Source of the DNA: Acidobacteriota bacterium
Lineage (GTDB): Bacteria; Acidobacteriota; UBA890; WLXD01
Assembly (NCBI GenBank): GCA_012103255.1
Contig: WLXD01000001.1
Span: forward strand, 124,001-188,000
Reading direction: 5' to 3'
Length of the DNA stretch: 64,000 nt
Shown here: positions 32,221-42,084 of the stretch, one piece after another
How positions within the stretch are numbered: position 1 is the first letter of the stretch
How the letters are laid out: the number at the start of each line of letters is the position of its first letter
The notes under the pieces: generated by a model
The model's database searches: none
Told to the model about the DNA's origin: nothing
What the model saw: only the letters and a program-made list of their open reading frames with translations
Program-made: the position numbers and the translations under genes

Positions 32221-35142
32221 ATGTCCGACCTCGATCACGCACGCCGCGTGCACGCACTCATGCTCGATGCGCTCGCGCTCCCGGAAGCCCAGCGATTGGC
32301 TTTCTTGCGCGAGCAATGCGGCGATGACGCTCTCTTGATCGCACAGGTTCAGGAACTGCTTTCCGGCGCGGACGAGGCTGAGCAGTTCTTCGACCGTCTC
32401 GGCGGCGATGTGGACCAGGTGATCTCCCGGACGTCGGAGCGCGCAGAGGAGACTGGCCGTACGGCCGACGGGGTTCCGGCGGATGACGAAGAGCCCGATC
32501 TTTCGATCGGGGAAAAGGTCGGGCACTTCGAAATAACGGGTGAACTCGGCCGCGGTGGAATGGGAACCGTCTATCGCGCTACGGACCAGCGACTTGGTCG
32601 TGAAGTCGCGTTGAAGGTTCTGCCGCGTGCTGTCACCGCGGGCTCCGAGATCGCTGAGCGGTTCGAACAGGAGGCGCGACTCCTGGCACGTCTCAGCCAC
32701 ACGAACATTGCGTCGATCTTCGGCATCGAGGATCACGCCGGACTGCGCATCCTTGTGCTCGAACTCATCGACGGGCCCGGCCTCGAGGAGCGTATTCGAC
32801 AGGGCCGCTTGCGCATCAGCGAGGGCCTGGAGACGGCGATGCAGATCGCGCGCGCGCTGGAAGTTGCGCATCGCGCCGGAATCGTTCACCGCGACTTGAA
32901 ACCATCCAATGTGAAGTTGGTGGGCAGCACCGGGCTGGTCAAGGTACTCGACTTCGGCATCGCGACGATGTTGCCCGACGCCGAACTCTCGAGCGCCGAC
33001 AGTCACCGCGACATCGTGTCGACCGGCGTGGGGCGCGTGCTTGGCACCGTCGCCTACATGAGCCCGGAGCAGGCGCGCGGGGACGAGGTCGACGAACGAG
33101 CCGATATCTGGGCATGGGGCTGCGTGCTCTTCGAAATGCTGTGCGGGCAGCGGCCGTTCCAGGGCCGGACCGTGACGGACACGCTGGCGGCGATCATCGA
33201 GCGCGATCCGGACTGGAACCTCCTGCCGCCCGCCACCCCGCCCGAGGTCACGCAGATGCTACGGCGCTGCCTGCGCAAGGACCCGCGCCGGCGACTCCGC
33301 AACGCGGGCGACCTCTGGCTGGTCCTCGAGGAACTGCTTCATCCGGCCACCGATGACGAACTTCGGATTCGCGAGACCATCGCCCCTCCCGCCACATGGC
33401 GCCGGGCGCTGCCCTGGGCGATCGGCGCGGCCGCCCTCGCGATCGGGCTGCTCATCGGCCGCGGGTTCAGCGTGGCGCCCGACCAGGAACCCACGCGACG
33501 CCTGGAACTTCAGATCGATGGCGAACAACTCCGGACCGCTGCAGGCGGTCGCGTGGTCGCCGTTTCCCCGGATGGCTCAACCGTGGCGCACACGGCCGAC
33601 GGCATGCTTCATCTTCGACCCCTCGACAGCTTCGAGGATCGGCAACTCGAGGGCACGTTCGGCGCTGAGAGTCCGACCTATTCGCCGGATGGCGAGTGGA
33701 TTGCGTTCTTCGCGCGCGGGCAACTCCGCAAGGTCTCCGTGCGTGGCGGCGACCCGTTTCCGCTCTGCGACGCGGCCTTGCCGCGCGGCGCTCACTGGGG
33801 TACGGACGATCGCATCGTGTTCAGTGATGGCACCGCGATCTACACAGTGCCGGCGAACGGGGGCGAATGCGAAGTCGTATACGGCCCGGATCCCGACGGC
33901 GAGCCGCGCCGCCATGTTTGGCCCACGTGGCTCCCCGGCCAGGACAAGGTGCTCTATCAACTCACCGGCTCTCGGATGAGTCAGATTCACGTGCTCGACC
34001 TCGAAACGGGCGCGTCGCGAATGCTGCAGCCATCGGGGAGCGACCCGCGATACGTGTCCACGGGCCACTTGCTGTTTACAAAGCTGGGGACGCTCTTCGC
34101 CATCGCGTATGACCTCGACAGCGGTGAGATCGGAAATACGCCGACCCCAGTGCTGGATGACGTTTCGGCCGAGAGCACCGGTGCGACACACATGGCGATC
34201 TCGGACACCGGCGTGGCGGCCTACGCACCAAGCCCTGACAACTCCAGGGAGTTGGTCTGGGTAAACCGAGATGGGTCCGAATCGCTGGCCGCCGAGCTGG
34301 CGGGCGACTACACCACGCCCCGTGCCTCGCCCGACGGCCGACGCATCGCGATGGTGATCCGCCGCGCAGGGGAACGACAGGTCTGGATACTCGATGTGGA
34401 GAGCCAGACGCTCAGCCAGCTGCCCGGTGCCCATGGATCGATCTGGCCCGCGTGGGCTCCCGATGGAGAACGAGTCTCTTTTTCGTCCGGCGCCGAGGGC
34501 CCGGCAACCGTGTGGTGGCAACCGGTGAGCGGCGCCGCAGCTACGCGGATTTCTACCGAAGGCCAACACCAGTACGCCAGCTCCTGGGCGGCGAATGCCG
34601 AGGTTGTGACGTGGTTCCAGCCCGGGCAGAACGGATCACGGGACATCTGGGCACAGCGCACGAACAGCGAAAGCGGCTCGTTCCCGGTGGTCTCGACCGA
34701 GGCGCATGAACAGGGCCCCGCGCTATCCCCCGACGCGCGGTGGCTGGTCTATTCGGCCAACACCAGCGGCGCCAACGAGGTCTACCTGGAGGCATGCCGG
34801 CCGTGCGTTGAAGACGGGCAGGAACCCGGCCCCGAGGGGCGCTGGCAGCTGTCGACGGGCGGCGGGAGCGAAGCGATCTGGTCGCCGCGCGGCGACGAGG
34901 TGTTCTTCCGGCAGGGGAGCAACGTGATGTCGGTGCAGGTTGATCTCAGTGGTCGCACGCCACGCACAGCAGCGCCCGTGCAGCTCTTCGATGGCCCATA
35001 CGTGCTCGGTCAGTCGGGGAATCGTAACTACGACGTGGCACCCACAGGAGATACGTTCCTGATGGTGAAGAACCCCGAGGAGTCTGGCGGGTTCAGGATC
35101 CGCGTCGTCCTCAACTGGTTCAACGAGCTGCGTCAGCCCTAG
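32221..35142 (+). CDS. Ser/Thr protein kinase with periplasmic TolB/WD40-like domain
   Basis: A 973-residue membrane receptor kinase. The N-terminal 100 residues carry the [19 protein letters not shown] helical motif common before such kinases. The kinase domain runs from about 103 to 370: [51 protein letters not shown]. One membrane helix follows ([20 protein letters not shown], about 400-420), then a propeller of TolB/WD40-type blades ([46 protein letters not shown]) outside. Such proteins link an extracytoplasmic beta-propeller to cytoplasmic phosphorylation. ATG at 32221 is chosen over an in-frame upstream ATG at 32164, whose extension looks non-coding. Confidence 0.93.
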   Translation: MSDLDHARRVHALMLDALALPEAQRLAFLREQCGDDALLIAQVQELLSGADEAEQFFDRLGGDVDQVISRTSERAEETGRTADGVPADDEEPDLSIGEKVGHFEITGELGRGGMGTVYRATDQRLGREVALKVLPRAVTAGSEIAERFEQEARLLARLSHTNIASIFGIEDHAGLRILVLELIDGPGLEERIRQGRLRISEGLETAMQIARALEVAHRAGIVHRDLKPSNVKLVGSTGLVKVLDFGIATMLPDAELSSADSHRDIVSTGVGRVLGTVAYMSPEQARGDEVDERADIWAWGCVLFEMLCGQRPFQGRTVTDTLAAIIERDPDWNLLPPATPPEVTQMLRRCLRKDPRRRLRNAGDLWLVLEELLHPATDDELRIRETIAPPATWRRALPWAIGAAALAIGLLIGRGFSVAPDQEPTRRLELQIDGEQLRTAAGGRVVAVSPDGSTVAHTADGMLHLRPLDSFEDRQLEGTFGAESPTYSPDGEWIAFFARGQLRKVSVRGGDPFPLCDAALPRGAHWGTDDRIVFSDGTAIYTVPANGGECEVVYGPDPDGEPRRHVWPTWLPGQDKVLYQLTGSRMSQIHVLDLETGASRMLQPSGSDPRYVSTGHLLFTKLGTLFAIAYDLDSGEIGNTPTPVLDDVSAESTGATHMAISDTGVAAYAPSPDNSRELVWVNRDGSESLAAELAGDYTTPRASPDGRRIAMVIRRAGERQVWILDVESQTLSQLPGAHGSIWPAWAPDGERVSFSSGAEGPATVWWQPVSGAAATRISTEGQHQYASSWAANAEVVTWFQPGQNGSRDIWAQRTNSESGSFPVVSTEAHEQGPALSPDARWLVYSANTSGANEVYLEACRPCVEDGQEPGPEGRWQLSTGGGSEAIWSPRGDEVFFRQGSNVMSVQVDLSGRTPRTAAPVQLFDGPYVLGQSGNRNYDVAPTGDTFLMVKNPEESGGFRIRVVLNWFNELRQP

Positions 35143-35191
35143 GCACGGCCGCCCTGAGGCTTCTTTTTTGAAACTCCGCGAGTGGGTCCGC

Positions 35192-35220
35192 GTATATTTC
35201 TTACTATGTACGAAAAATAC
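35192..35220. promoter_or_regulatory. Inverted repeat over the ADOP start codon, candidate PadR operator
   Basis: GTATATTTC (35192-35200) and GAAAAATAC (35212-35220) form a 9-bp inverted repeat with one mismatch and an 11-bp spacer that contains the ATG at 35206. A binding protein here would block translation initiation DNA or the promoter just upstream; the PadR encoded at 37888 is the obvious candidate. A T tract (35161-35169) ends the region of the preceding kinase gene. Confidence 0.55.
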
Positions 35221-37884
35221 CCTCCGCGGCTCGCTGAGCAGTTGCTTCGGCTATGCGTTACACGTGCCGAACGCGACTGCATCGTTGGCGATCTGGCGGA
35301 GGAATACGCGGGTCGGGTGACACGCGACGGGTCTGCGACGGCCCGGCGTTGGTACTGGTGGCAAGCCCTCCGTACCGCCCCGATGGGTCTGGTCGGTGGG
35401 CGCGACGCCCGCACCGCGCGGCGCAGCCCCATCCAACTCGACACACCGCTTCGCCCAGGAGACGGCCCCATGAGCAACTTGCTCCAAGACTTCCGCTACG
35501 GATTGCGTTCGCTGTCCAAGACGCCAACATTCGCGATCCTCACGATCGCCACCCTCGCCATGGCGATGGGCGTGAACACGGCGATCTTCAGCATTCTCAA
35601 CGTCGTCTTCATCCGCGATCTCCCGCTCGACGACCCGGATAGCCTCGGGTTCATCTACTCGACCAACCCGCAGCTCAACGCCACGAGCGCCCCGGTCCCG
35701 GAAGCCGATTTCCTCGACTATCGCGATGAGGTGGACGCCTTCAGCGCGTTGGCGGCGGTTGACCGCAGCGCGTCGTTCACCCTGACCGGAACCGAAGAGC
35801 CCATCTGGATCGAAGGATTTCGCGCGACCGCCAACACCATGGACCTCTGGGGGCAGACGCCGCTGGTCGGTCGCTGGTTCACAGAAGAGGAGGACCGCGA
35901 AGGTGGCGCAGCGGTAGCCGTGCTAGCCCATGGGGCGTGGGAACGCCGCTTCGGATTCGACCCGGAGATCGTCGGCCGCGTGATCGAGATCGATGGCCGA
36001 CAGACCACGATCATCGGAGTGCTCCGCAAGGAAGTTGAACTCGGATCGCTAGCCGACGCCGAGATCTGGGTGCCGGCGCAACTCAACCGCGCAACGGCAA
36101 GTCGCCAAACGCGCAACCTCTGGATCATGGGCCGAATGGCGCCCGGCGCGACGCTCGCGCAGGCACAGCAAGAAGTTGATGCCGTGCGTCAGCGCATCAT
36201 CGCCGATAACCCTGACCTTCAAGGCCCGTGGAACGCGATCGTCTACGACATCAACCGTGCGCTCGCGCCGCCGGACACGTGGACCATTCTGTCGATGCTG
36301 GCACTCACCGTGTCTTTCGTGATGCTGATTGCCTGCTCGAATGTCGCCACGATGATGCTGACTCGCGCCGCCGGCAAAGCGCGCGAGATCGCAGTGCGGG
36401 CCGCACTCGGGGCGGCTCGACGCCGCCTTCTCAGCCAGCTTCTGGCAGAGAGTGCGATCCTCTCCGTTACGGCGGGACTTCTGGGTCTCCTGATCGCTCG
36501 CGCATCGCTTGTCGGGCTGATCTGGATGGCCGGTGAAAACAGTGGCCTCGATATCTTCCAGATGGTGACGCTCGATCGCTACGTGCTCGGGTTTACGTTG
36601 CTGATCGCCCTGGTCGCCCCGCTACTCTTCGGGTTCGGGCCAGCCCTGAAGGCATCCAGCCCGAACCTCAACGACACTCTCCGCGAGGGCATGCGCGGCA
36701 ACAGTGGCGGCCTGCGCGGGCGCCGCTTTCTGGTGACCGCCCAGGTGGCACTCGCCATGGCACTCGTTGTTGTGGCCGGACTGCTGATGCGCGCCATGGC
36801 CGAGAATCGAAACTACGATCCCGGCTTCGACCCCTCCAATCTCATGACGATGCGTGCTGATGTGACCGGCGACAAGTTGCCGGACACGCAGGAGTTGCTG
36901 CTGCACTATGAAGGGATTCGCACAGCGGCGGCAAACGTGCCGGGAGTGCAGAACGTGGCGCTGATGGGGTGGCGCCTGGGCGCCAATGATGACCCCATCA
37001 TTGCCCACAATTTCCGCATCGAAGGTCAGCCTGAGCCCGACCCGTTGGAGATCCCGTCGGGTTTCTACAACTCCGTGAGCCCGGAGACACTGTCGGTGCT
37101 CGGCCTCCCGCTACAACGCGGCCGTGACTTCGCAGCAAGCGACAACATCGACGGCGAACAGGTTGTGATCATCACCGAGTTTCTCGCCGAGAGATTCTGG
37201 GAAGGCAACGCCGTCGGCTCTCGTATTCGGATCGGTGAGGACGAGTGGCGGCGCGTGATTGGGGTCACCGCCAATCTGCACACCGGCAATACCGCCAGTC
37301 CGTACTTTCCCATCATGTTCGTGCCGTTGGCGCAGAGTCCTCAAAGACGCATGGGGATCGTCGCGCGAACAGCGGCAGACCCGTTGGCACAGACCGTGGC
37401 GCTACGACGCGCGATCTGGTCGGTCGACTCCGAGCAGCCTGTCGCCGACATGCGCTCCGTGGACAAGCTGATCGAGGACAGCTTCGCCGCGCCGATGACT
37501 CTCTTCTCGATCTTCGTGGCGTTCGCCGTATTCGCCGTCGCGATGTCCGCGGCAGGTATCTACGGCGTCATCTCCTACGCGGTCGGTGAACGTACGCGTG
37601 AAATCGGTATCCGCATGGCGCTCGGTGCTCGGGCGAGCAGCGTACTCACTATGATCACTCGCCAGGCGCTATGGCTCGTCATTGTGGGCATGGCACTCGG
37701 TGGCGTGGCCGCCTTCTTCATGGGCCGGGCGATAGTCAGCGCAATACCGGATGTGGACTCAGGGCGCCCGGTCGTGCTGATCGCTGTCGTCGGCGTCTTC
37801 GCGCTCGCCGCGATCATCGCCGCCTGGATACCGGCTCAACGAGCGGCCCGCGTCAGCCCCGTAACAGCCCTCCGTGCGGAGTAA
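35206..37884 (+). CDS. ADOP-type duplicated permease (MacB/FtsX-like)
   Basis: An 892-residue member starting MYEKYPPRLAEQLLRLCVTRAERDCIVGDLAEEY, followed by RRWYWWQALRTAP, the same prefix type as the ADOPs at 19221 and 51652. The first transport unit opens with MSNLLQDFRYGLRSL and LAMAMGVNTAIFSILNVVF; FtsX signatures are AREIAVRAALGAARRR and RTREIGIRMALGARASS. It is most like the protein encoded at 16543-19221, and both are followed at once by a PadR gene of the same subtype, which indicates duplication of the whole pair. It is an inner-membrane protein with no ATPase partner. The start codon lies within an inverted repeat. Confidence 0.92.
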   Translation: MYEKYPPRLAEQLLRLCVTRAERDCIVGDLAEEYAGRVTRDGSATARRWYWWQALRTAPMGLVGGRDARTARRSPIQLDTPLRPGDGPMSNLLQDFRYGLRSLSKTPTFAILTIATLAMAMGVNTAIFSILNVVFIRDLPLDDPDSLGFIYSTNPQLNATSAPVPEADFLDYRDEVDAFSALAAVDRSASFTLTGTEEPIWIEGFRATANTMDLWGQTPLVGRWFTEEEDREGGAAVAVLAHGAWERRFGFDPEIVGRVIEIDGRQTTIIGVLRKEVELGSLADAEIWVPAQLNRATASRQTRNLWIMGRMAPGATLAQAQQEVDAVRQRIIADNPDLQGPWNAIVYDINRALAPPDTWTILSMLALTVSFVMLIACSNVATMMLTRAAGKAREIAVRAALGAARRRLLSQLLAESAILSVTAGLLGLLIARASLVGLIWMAGENSGLDIFQMVTLDRYVLGFTLLIALVAPLLFGFGPALKASSPNLNDTLREGMRGNSGGLRGRRFLVTAQVALAMALVVVAGLLMRAMAENRNYDPGFDPSNLMTMRADVTGDKLPDTQELLLHYEGIRTAAANVPGVQNVALMGWRLGANDDPIIAHNFRIEGQPEPDPLEIPSGFYNSVSPETLSVLGLPLQRGRDFAASDNIDGEQVVIITEFLAERFWEGNAVGSRIRIGEDEWRRVIGVTANLHTGNTASPYFPIMFVPLAQSPQRRMGIVARTAADPLAQTVALRRAIWSVDSEQPVADMRSVDKLIEDSFAAPMTLFSIFVAFAVFAVAMSAAGIYGVISYAVGERTREIGIRMALGARASSVLTMITRQALWLVIVGMALGGVAAFFMGRAIVSAIPDVDSGRPVVLIAVVGVFALAAIIAAWIPAQRAARVSPVTALRAE

Positions 37885-37887
37885 GAG

Positions 37888-38214
37888 ATGAGCAAGGGCG
37901 AGTACCTCGGCGAATTCGAGATCGTGATCCTGTCGACCTTGCAGCGTCTCGGCGACGCCGCCTACGGAGTCACGATCCGTTGCGCCATCGATGAGCGTAC
38001 CGGGCGATCGGTCTCGATCGGTGCGATCTACGCCACGTTGCGCCGACTTGAGCGCAAGGGTCTGGTGAACTCGCGGCTAGGCGAGCCGACCGCCGAGCGC
38101 GGTGGCCGCGCGAAACGATTCTTCGCGCTCGAGGCCGCGGGTGTGGAAGCGGTCGAGCGCTCGCGCGCAATGTTCGCGCGCCTCTGGGAAGACCTGCCCG
38201 AGCCGCCTGCTTAG
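37888..38214 (+). CDS. PadR family transcriptional regulator
   Basis: A 108-residue winged-helix repressor (MSKGEYLGEFEIVILSTLQRLGDAAYGVTIR, IGAIYATLRRLERKGLVNSR, ERGGRAKRFFALEAAG). It begins 3 bp after the ADOP stop, so repressor and permease are co-transcribed in permease-first order. It is nearly collinear with the PadR at 16214-16540. Probable target: the inverted repeat at 35192-35220. Confidence 0.93.
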   Translation: MSKGEYLGEFEIVILSTLQRLGDAAYGVTIRCAIDERTGRSVSIGAIYATLRRLERKGLVNSRLGEPTAERGGRAKRFFALEAAGVEAVERSRAMFARLWEDLPEPPA

Positions 38215-38450
38215 GGAACGCTACGCCTGCGAAATCCGAGAGGCCGGCCGTTGTGCGCTACCGCCTGGCCATGCCAAACTCGGTCCGGCGATTGATCCTG
38301 CGCCCAACCTCTCAGGTTCTCCCCCAGCGGGAACCCGACGCGAGGCAAAGGAGGGCATACCTCCGGGATCGGTATCGACGGAGCCTTCGTGTACGCCGCA
38401 GGCTGCGCCGCTGGGGGGTGAAGTGTGCGGCCACGTAAGGACCGGAACCG

Positions 38451-39116
38451 ATGCCGACCAACAAAGATCTGAAGCGTGTCGTCCGCGAGCGCATGTCCAA
38501 GACTGGCGAGTCCTACACCGCAGCCCGTGCGCGCGTTGTCGCCAAACACGGTGCCGAACGTGCCGATGCCTTTGCCGCGGAGGCCGGGATGTCGGATGAC
38601 GCGGTGTTCGCGAAGACCGGCGGCACCTGGGCCGACTGGGTAGACGCGCTCGACGCGTTCGGAGGGATGCAGCGGCCTCGTCGAGAGATCGTGGATCATC
38701 TGCAGAACGACCACGAAGTTGCACCCTGGTGGGCCCAGACCGTGACCGTTGGGTACGAGCGTATCCGCGGACTGCGTCAGAAGACGCAGCGACGGGACGG
38801 AACGTTCGAAGCGAACAAGAGCAAGACGTTCCCCGTTCCGATCGCGGCTCTTTATCGAGCGTTCTTCGACGACGCCGAGCGTGGAATCTGGCTCGAGACC
38901 AAGCCGACCATGCGCACGTGTAAGGAACTCGTGTCTGTGCGCATGCTGTGGCCGGACGATACTCAGGTGCAGGCCTACTTCACCGACCGTGGAGACCGTG
39001 CGTCCGTTCAGGTGCAGCATGTGAAGCTGCCCGACAAGGAGGCCGTGGCGCGAGTCAAGGAAGACTGGGCGCGCCGCTTCGAGGCGCTCGCGGCACACTT
39101 GCACAAGAGCGATTGA
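38451..39116 (+). CDS. AHSA1/SRPBCC-like protein with N-terminal DUF4287-type region
   Basis: A 221-residue soluble protein. The N-terminal KDLKRVVRERMSKTGESYTAARARVV helix is common in small bacterial proteins of this group. TGGTWADWVDALDAFGG and REIVDHLQNDHEVAPWWAQTVTVGYERIRGLR match the DUF4287-type module. The C-terminal part (KTFPVPIAALYRAFFDD, MRTCKELVSVRMLWPDDTQVQAYF, ASVQVQHVKLPDKEAVARVKEDWARRFEAL) has the layout of Hsp90 activator/SRPBCC proteins. No enzyme activity is predicted. It is a single gene 236 bp after the PadR gene; its leader contains two alternative small hairpins (38350-38383). A GC-rich hairpin follows it. Confidence 0.8.
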   Translation: MPTNKDLKRVVRERMSKTGESYTAARARVVAKHGAERADAFAAEAGMSDDAVFAKTGGTWADWVDALDAFGGMQRPRREIVDHLQNDHEVAPWWAQTVTVGYERIRGLRQKTQRRDGTFEANKSKTFPVPIAALYRAFFDDAERGIWLETKPTMRTCKELVSVRMLWPDDTQVQAYFTDRGDRASVQVQHVKLPDKEAVARVKEDWARRFEALAAHLHKSD

Positions 39117-39131
39117 CGGAGACTCGTGCCG

Positions 39132-39159
39132 GGGCCCGGGGAGAGCCATCCCCGGGCCC
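39132..39159 (+). terminator. GC-rich hairpin after the SRPBCC-like gene
   Basis: GGGCCCGGGGA (39132-39142) pairs perfectly with TCCCCGGGCCC (39149-39159) around a 6-nt loop, 15 bp after the stop codon. There is no T tract, as often in high-GC genomes. It very probably ends the transcript. Confidence 0.7.
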
Positions 39160-39264
39160 GGCCGAAGTGAACCAGGCTGGTGGTAAGGCCAGCCACACGA
39201 GGGTCGGGAGCCAGATCCGAGGCCGCTCGTGGCGAGATCCACGTCGAGTCCGAGGTACTCTATC

Positions 39265-39289
39265 GCAATTGAGATTGAGTCTCAATTGC
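39265..39289. promoter_or_regulatory. 10-bp inverted repeat, Fur-like
   Basis: GCAATTGAGA (39265-39274) and TCTCAATTGC (39280-39289) are perfect inverted copies with a 5-bp spacer. The centre, TGAGATT-G-AGTCTCA, has the 7-1-7 shape of Fur boxes with 6 of 7 positions symmetric. It lies about 120 bp before the ADOP start at 39408. Which regulator binds is unknown. Confidence 0.45.
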
Positions 39290-39357
39290 AACAAGTTCAT
39301 TCGATGATTCGTTCTTCCTGTTTAGACGAAGCTCTGGTGAGGGTCGGTTTCTGCTAC

Positions 39358-39377
39358 TATATCCATTCATGGATATA
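39358..39377. promoter_or_regulatory. Near-continuous palindrome, candidate PadR operator
   Basis: TATATCCAT (39358-39366) and ATGGATATA (39369-39377) are perfect inverted copies with only 2 bp between. A further TGGATAT half-site follows at about 39386. The palindrome sits 31 bp before the TTG start of the ADOP gene at 39408, in a sharply A/T-rich stretch. The PadR gene of this pair (42085) is the likely source of the binding protein. Confidence 0.6.
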
Positions 39378-39407
39378 TTTACTGGTGGATATTAGGAGGC
39401 AACACCG

Positions 39408-42080
39408 TTGAGTCCGGCCGCACGCTGGTACGAACGGGTCCTCCGACTCGGCCCTCGCGGGCTGCGTCGCGAGTTCGGCGACGACATGGTGGCGACATTC
39501 GACGCCATGCTCGAAGACGAACGCCGACGCGGCCGGCGCATGCCCCACCTGCGGGTATGGGGTCGCGTACTGCCCGATCTGCTCGTGTCCACCTGGAACA
39601 GCATGCGAGGACAGTCATCCGTCTACCGGATCCCCACCCGGAAGATTCCGATGGAAGCTCGTCTACACGACATTCGTTTCGCGCTGCGCATGATGTCGCG
39701 GCAACCCCTCTACACCTTGGTGGCGGTATTGACCGTCGCCGTCGGCATCAGCGCCACGACGTCGATCTTCAGCATCGCCAACGGCCTGCTGCTCCGCGCT
39801 CCGGACGGAGTTCGAGGTGGATCTGATCTCGTGTCGATCCATCGGGTTGCGCAGGATGGCTCCGGATTCCACTCGTTCGGCGTAACCATGTTCCGCCACC
39901 TGGCAGCGTCCGAGACCGGGCTGGAATCGGTCGCCGCCTACGACACGTTTTCCGGCAGCATGGTGATCGACAGCATCCCCTACCGGGTTGCGGCGACCAA
40001 CATCTCGGGGAACTACTTCGAAACCGTGGGAGCGCGACCGGCGATGGGCCGCTTCTTCCACGCCAGTGAAGACACGGCCGCAGGGCGCGACCTCGTTGCC
40101 GTGATCAGTCACTCCCTCTGGCAGGAACGCTTCGACGCCACGCCGGATATCGTGGGCACGTCCATCGGCCTGAACGGGCACGACTTCACCATCGTCGGTG
40201 TCGCCGAGCCGGGCTTCAGCGGGCATCTCGCGGCGCTCACCAACCAACTGTGGGTTCCCCTGTCGGTGCAACGCGTCCTGGCGGGCGAGGAAGATCTCTC
40301 CGAAGAAGCATCCGTTATCGGCGTCGAAGTGGTTGCCCGACTCGCGCCGGGTAGCAGTGCCGACCTTGCCCGAGACGCGCTCGATCGTGCAGGTGCTGCC
40401 TTCCACGAGACCCGCACGACCGACTGGTGGGGGGCCGATGTTCTGGGCTACGCGCCGATCATACCGATCGCCCGGGAGGGCCTCGGCATTTTCCTCGCTG
40501 TGATGTTCGGTGTGGCCGGCGTTCTGCTAACCATCACCGCCGTGAACGTCGCCAATATGATGCTGGCACGTGGCGCGGCGCGATCGCGGGAAGTAGGAGT
40601 CCGTCTCGCCCTTGGCGCCTCGCGCCGACGTCTGATCTCGCAACTCCTCGCCGAGAGCATTCTGTTGTTTGTTGCAGGGGGCGCGCTCGGTACGCTGCTC
40701 ACGATCTGGATCATGGGCGCGCTCGGCGGCATCACACTGCCGGTGCCGATCCCGATCGACCTGCACTTCGCGCCTGATCTCACGGTGCTCGCGTTCGCCC
40801 TCGGCATCGCCGCCATATCTGGCGTCGTCTTCGGCCTCTCTCCTGCGCTGCATGCGACGAACGGCGACCTGGTGACCGCGCTCAAGGACTCCGGAGCCAG
40901 CAGCCACCGCCGACGCCGCCTGCGGAGTGTTCTCGTCGTGACCCAGGTTGCCGGCTCGGCGTTGCTGCTTGTCGTCGCCGGCCTTCTGATCCGCTCGGCC
41001 GGACGCGCTTCGTCAGTGGATGTCGGTCTCGATATCAACGGGGTATACGCCTATATCATCGACACCCGCGACTCGAATCAGACCGATGCCGAGAGTGTCA
41101 TCTTCTATGACGACCTCCTCGCACAGGCGTCACGACTGCCGGGCGTAGGGGCGATCACCGCGATTGACGTCCCACCGCTCACAGGGAGCAACCAGCAGAG
41201 CAGCGTAATTCTGCCGGACCTTCCCCCGGAGCCCGGCATCGGTCTTCGCCAGGTGGAATACGCAACCGTGGCGCCGAACTATCTCCAGGCCATGCGGATC
41301 CCACTGGTGGCCGGTCGCGATCTGAGCACGGCCGACACCCGCGATACGCCTGTCGTCGTGCTCGTCAACGAGCATCTTGCGCGGACCTTCTGGCCTGGTG
41401 AGAGCGCTGTCGGACAGCGAATTCAGTTTCGGGGCACGCCGCCCATCGATATCGAAATCGTCGGCGTGATGGCCGACACCAAGATCCGAACGCCAGGCGA
41501 CGAACCTCGACCGCTGATGTACGGGCACTGGGCGCAGTTCCCGGGAGCACAGTTCACCGTGCTCGCGCGTACCGGGGGTGGTGAGGTCGCGGCCGCCGTG
41601 CGCGATATCGTCACCGAACTCGACCCGGTCATGCCGCCGGCGACACCTATTCTGTACTCGGAGTTCGTGGGGCTGGCGCTGCTGCCTATGCGCATCGCAA
41701 TGATCCTCGCCACTGTGTTTGGTGCTGCGGGCCTGCTGCTCGCCTCGATCGGCCTCTATGGCCTACTGGCGTTCTCTGTCGTGCAACGTTCTGCCGAGAT
41801 CGGGATACGTGTGGCGCTTGGGGCCCATCGAACGGCTGTCCAAGGTCTCGTCGTGCGCGAAGGGCTACGTCTCACGCTGGTCGGCCTCGTTATCGGCCTG
41901 GCAGCCGCCGCCGGACTCGGACAGCTCCTTGGCTCGCTCCTGTTCGGACTGAGCCCGTTTGATCCTCTGACGTTCGGCAGCATCACCGTGTTGATGCTGA
42001 CCATCGCCGGCTTCGCGTGCTGGCTCCCGGCTCGGCGTGCGGCTGCCACCGATCCCGTCAACGTTCTCCGCGCGGAGTAG
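39408..42080 (+). CDS. ADOP-type duplicated permease (MacB/FtsX-like)
   Basis: An 890-residue member with a distinct prefix: ARWYERVLRLGPRGLRREFGDDMVATFDAMLEDERRRGR, a helical segment found at the front of many ADOPs. TTG at 39408 is taken as start because AGGAGG lies 8 bp upstream and the prefix begins here. The transport units show VAVGISATTSIFSIANGLLL, AARSREVGVRLALGASRRRL and VQRSAEIGIRVALGAHRT. It is followed 4 bp later by a PadR gene. The upstream region is unusually A/T-rich, with two inverted repeats. Function unknown; inner membrane. Confidence 0.92.
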   Translation: MSPAARWYERVLRLGPRGLRREFGDDMVATFDAMLEDERRRGRRMPHLRVWGRVLPDLLVSTWNSMRGQSSVYRIPTRKIPMEARLHDIRFALRMMSRQPLYTLVAVLTVAVGISATTSIFSIANGLLLRAPDGVRGGSDLVSIHRVAQDGSGFHSFGVTMFRHLAASETGLESVAAYDTFSGSMVIDSIPYRVAATNISGNYFETVGARPAMGRFFHASEDTAAGRDLVAVISHSLWQERFDATPDIVGTSIGLNGHDFTIVGVAEPGFSGHLAALTNQLWVPLSVQRVLAGEEDLSEEASVIGVEVVARLAPGSSADLARDALDRAGAAFHETRTTDWWGADVLGYAPIIPIAREGLGIFLAVMFGVAGVLLTITAVNVANMMLARGAARSREVGVRLALGASRRRLISQLLAESILLFVAGGALGTLLTIWIMGALGGITLPVPIPIDLHFAPDLTVLAFALGIAAISGVVFGLSPALHATNGDLVTALKDSGASSHRRRRLRSVLVVTQVAGSALLLVVAGLLIRSAGRASSVDVGLDINGVYAYIIDTRDSNQTDAESVIFYDDLLAQASRLPGVGAITAIDVPPLTGSNQQSSVILPDLPPEPGIGLRQVEYATVAPNYLQAMRIPLVAGRDLSTADTRDTPVVVLVNEHLARTFWPGESAVGQRIQFRGTPPIDIEIVGVMADTKIRTPGDEPRPLMYGHWAQFPGAQFTVLARTGGGEVAAAVRDIVTELDPVMPPATPILYSEFVGLALLPMRIAMILATVFGAAGLLLASIGLYGLLAFSVVQRSAEIGIRVALGAHRTAVQGLVVREGLRLTLVGLVIGLAAAAGLGQLLGSLLFGLSPFDPLTFGSITVLMLTIAGFACWLPARRAAATDPVNVLRAE

Positions 42081-42084
42081 AACC

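Noticed and set aside
38215-38450. Riboswitch upstream of the SRPBCC-like gene
   Set aside because: I could not match the conserved cores of glycine, cobalamin, SAM, fluoride or guanidine riboswitches. Only small local hairpins are visible.
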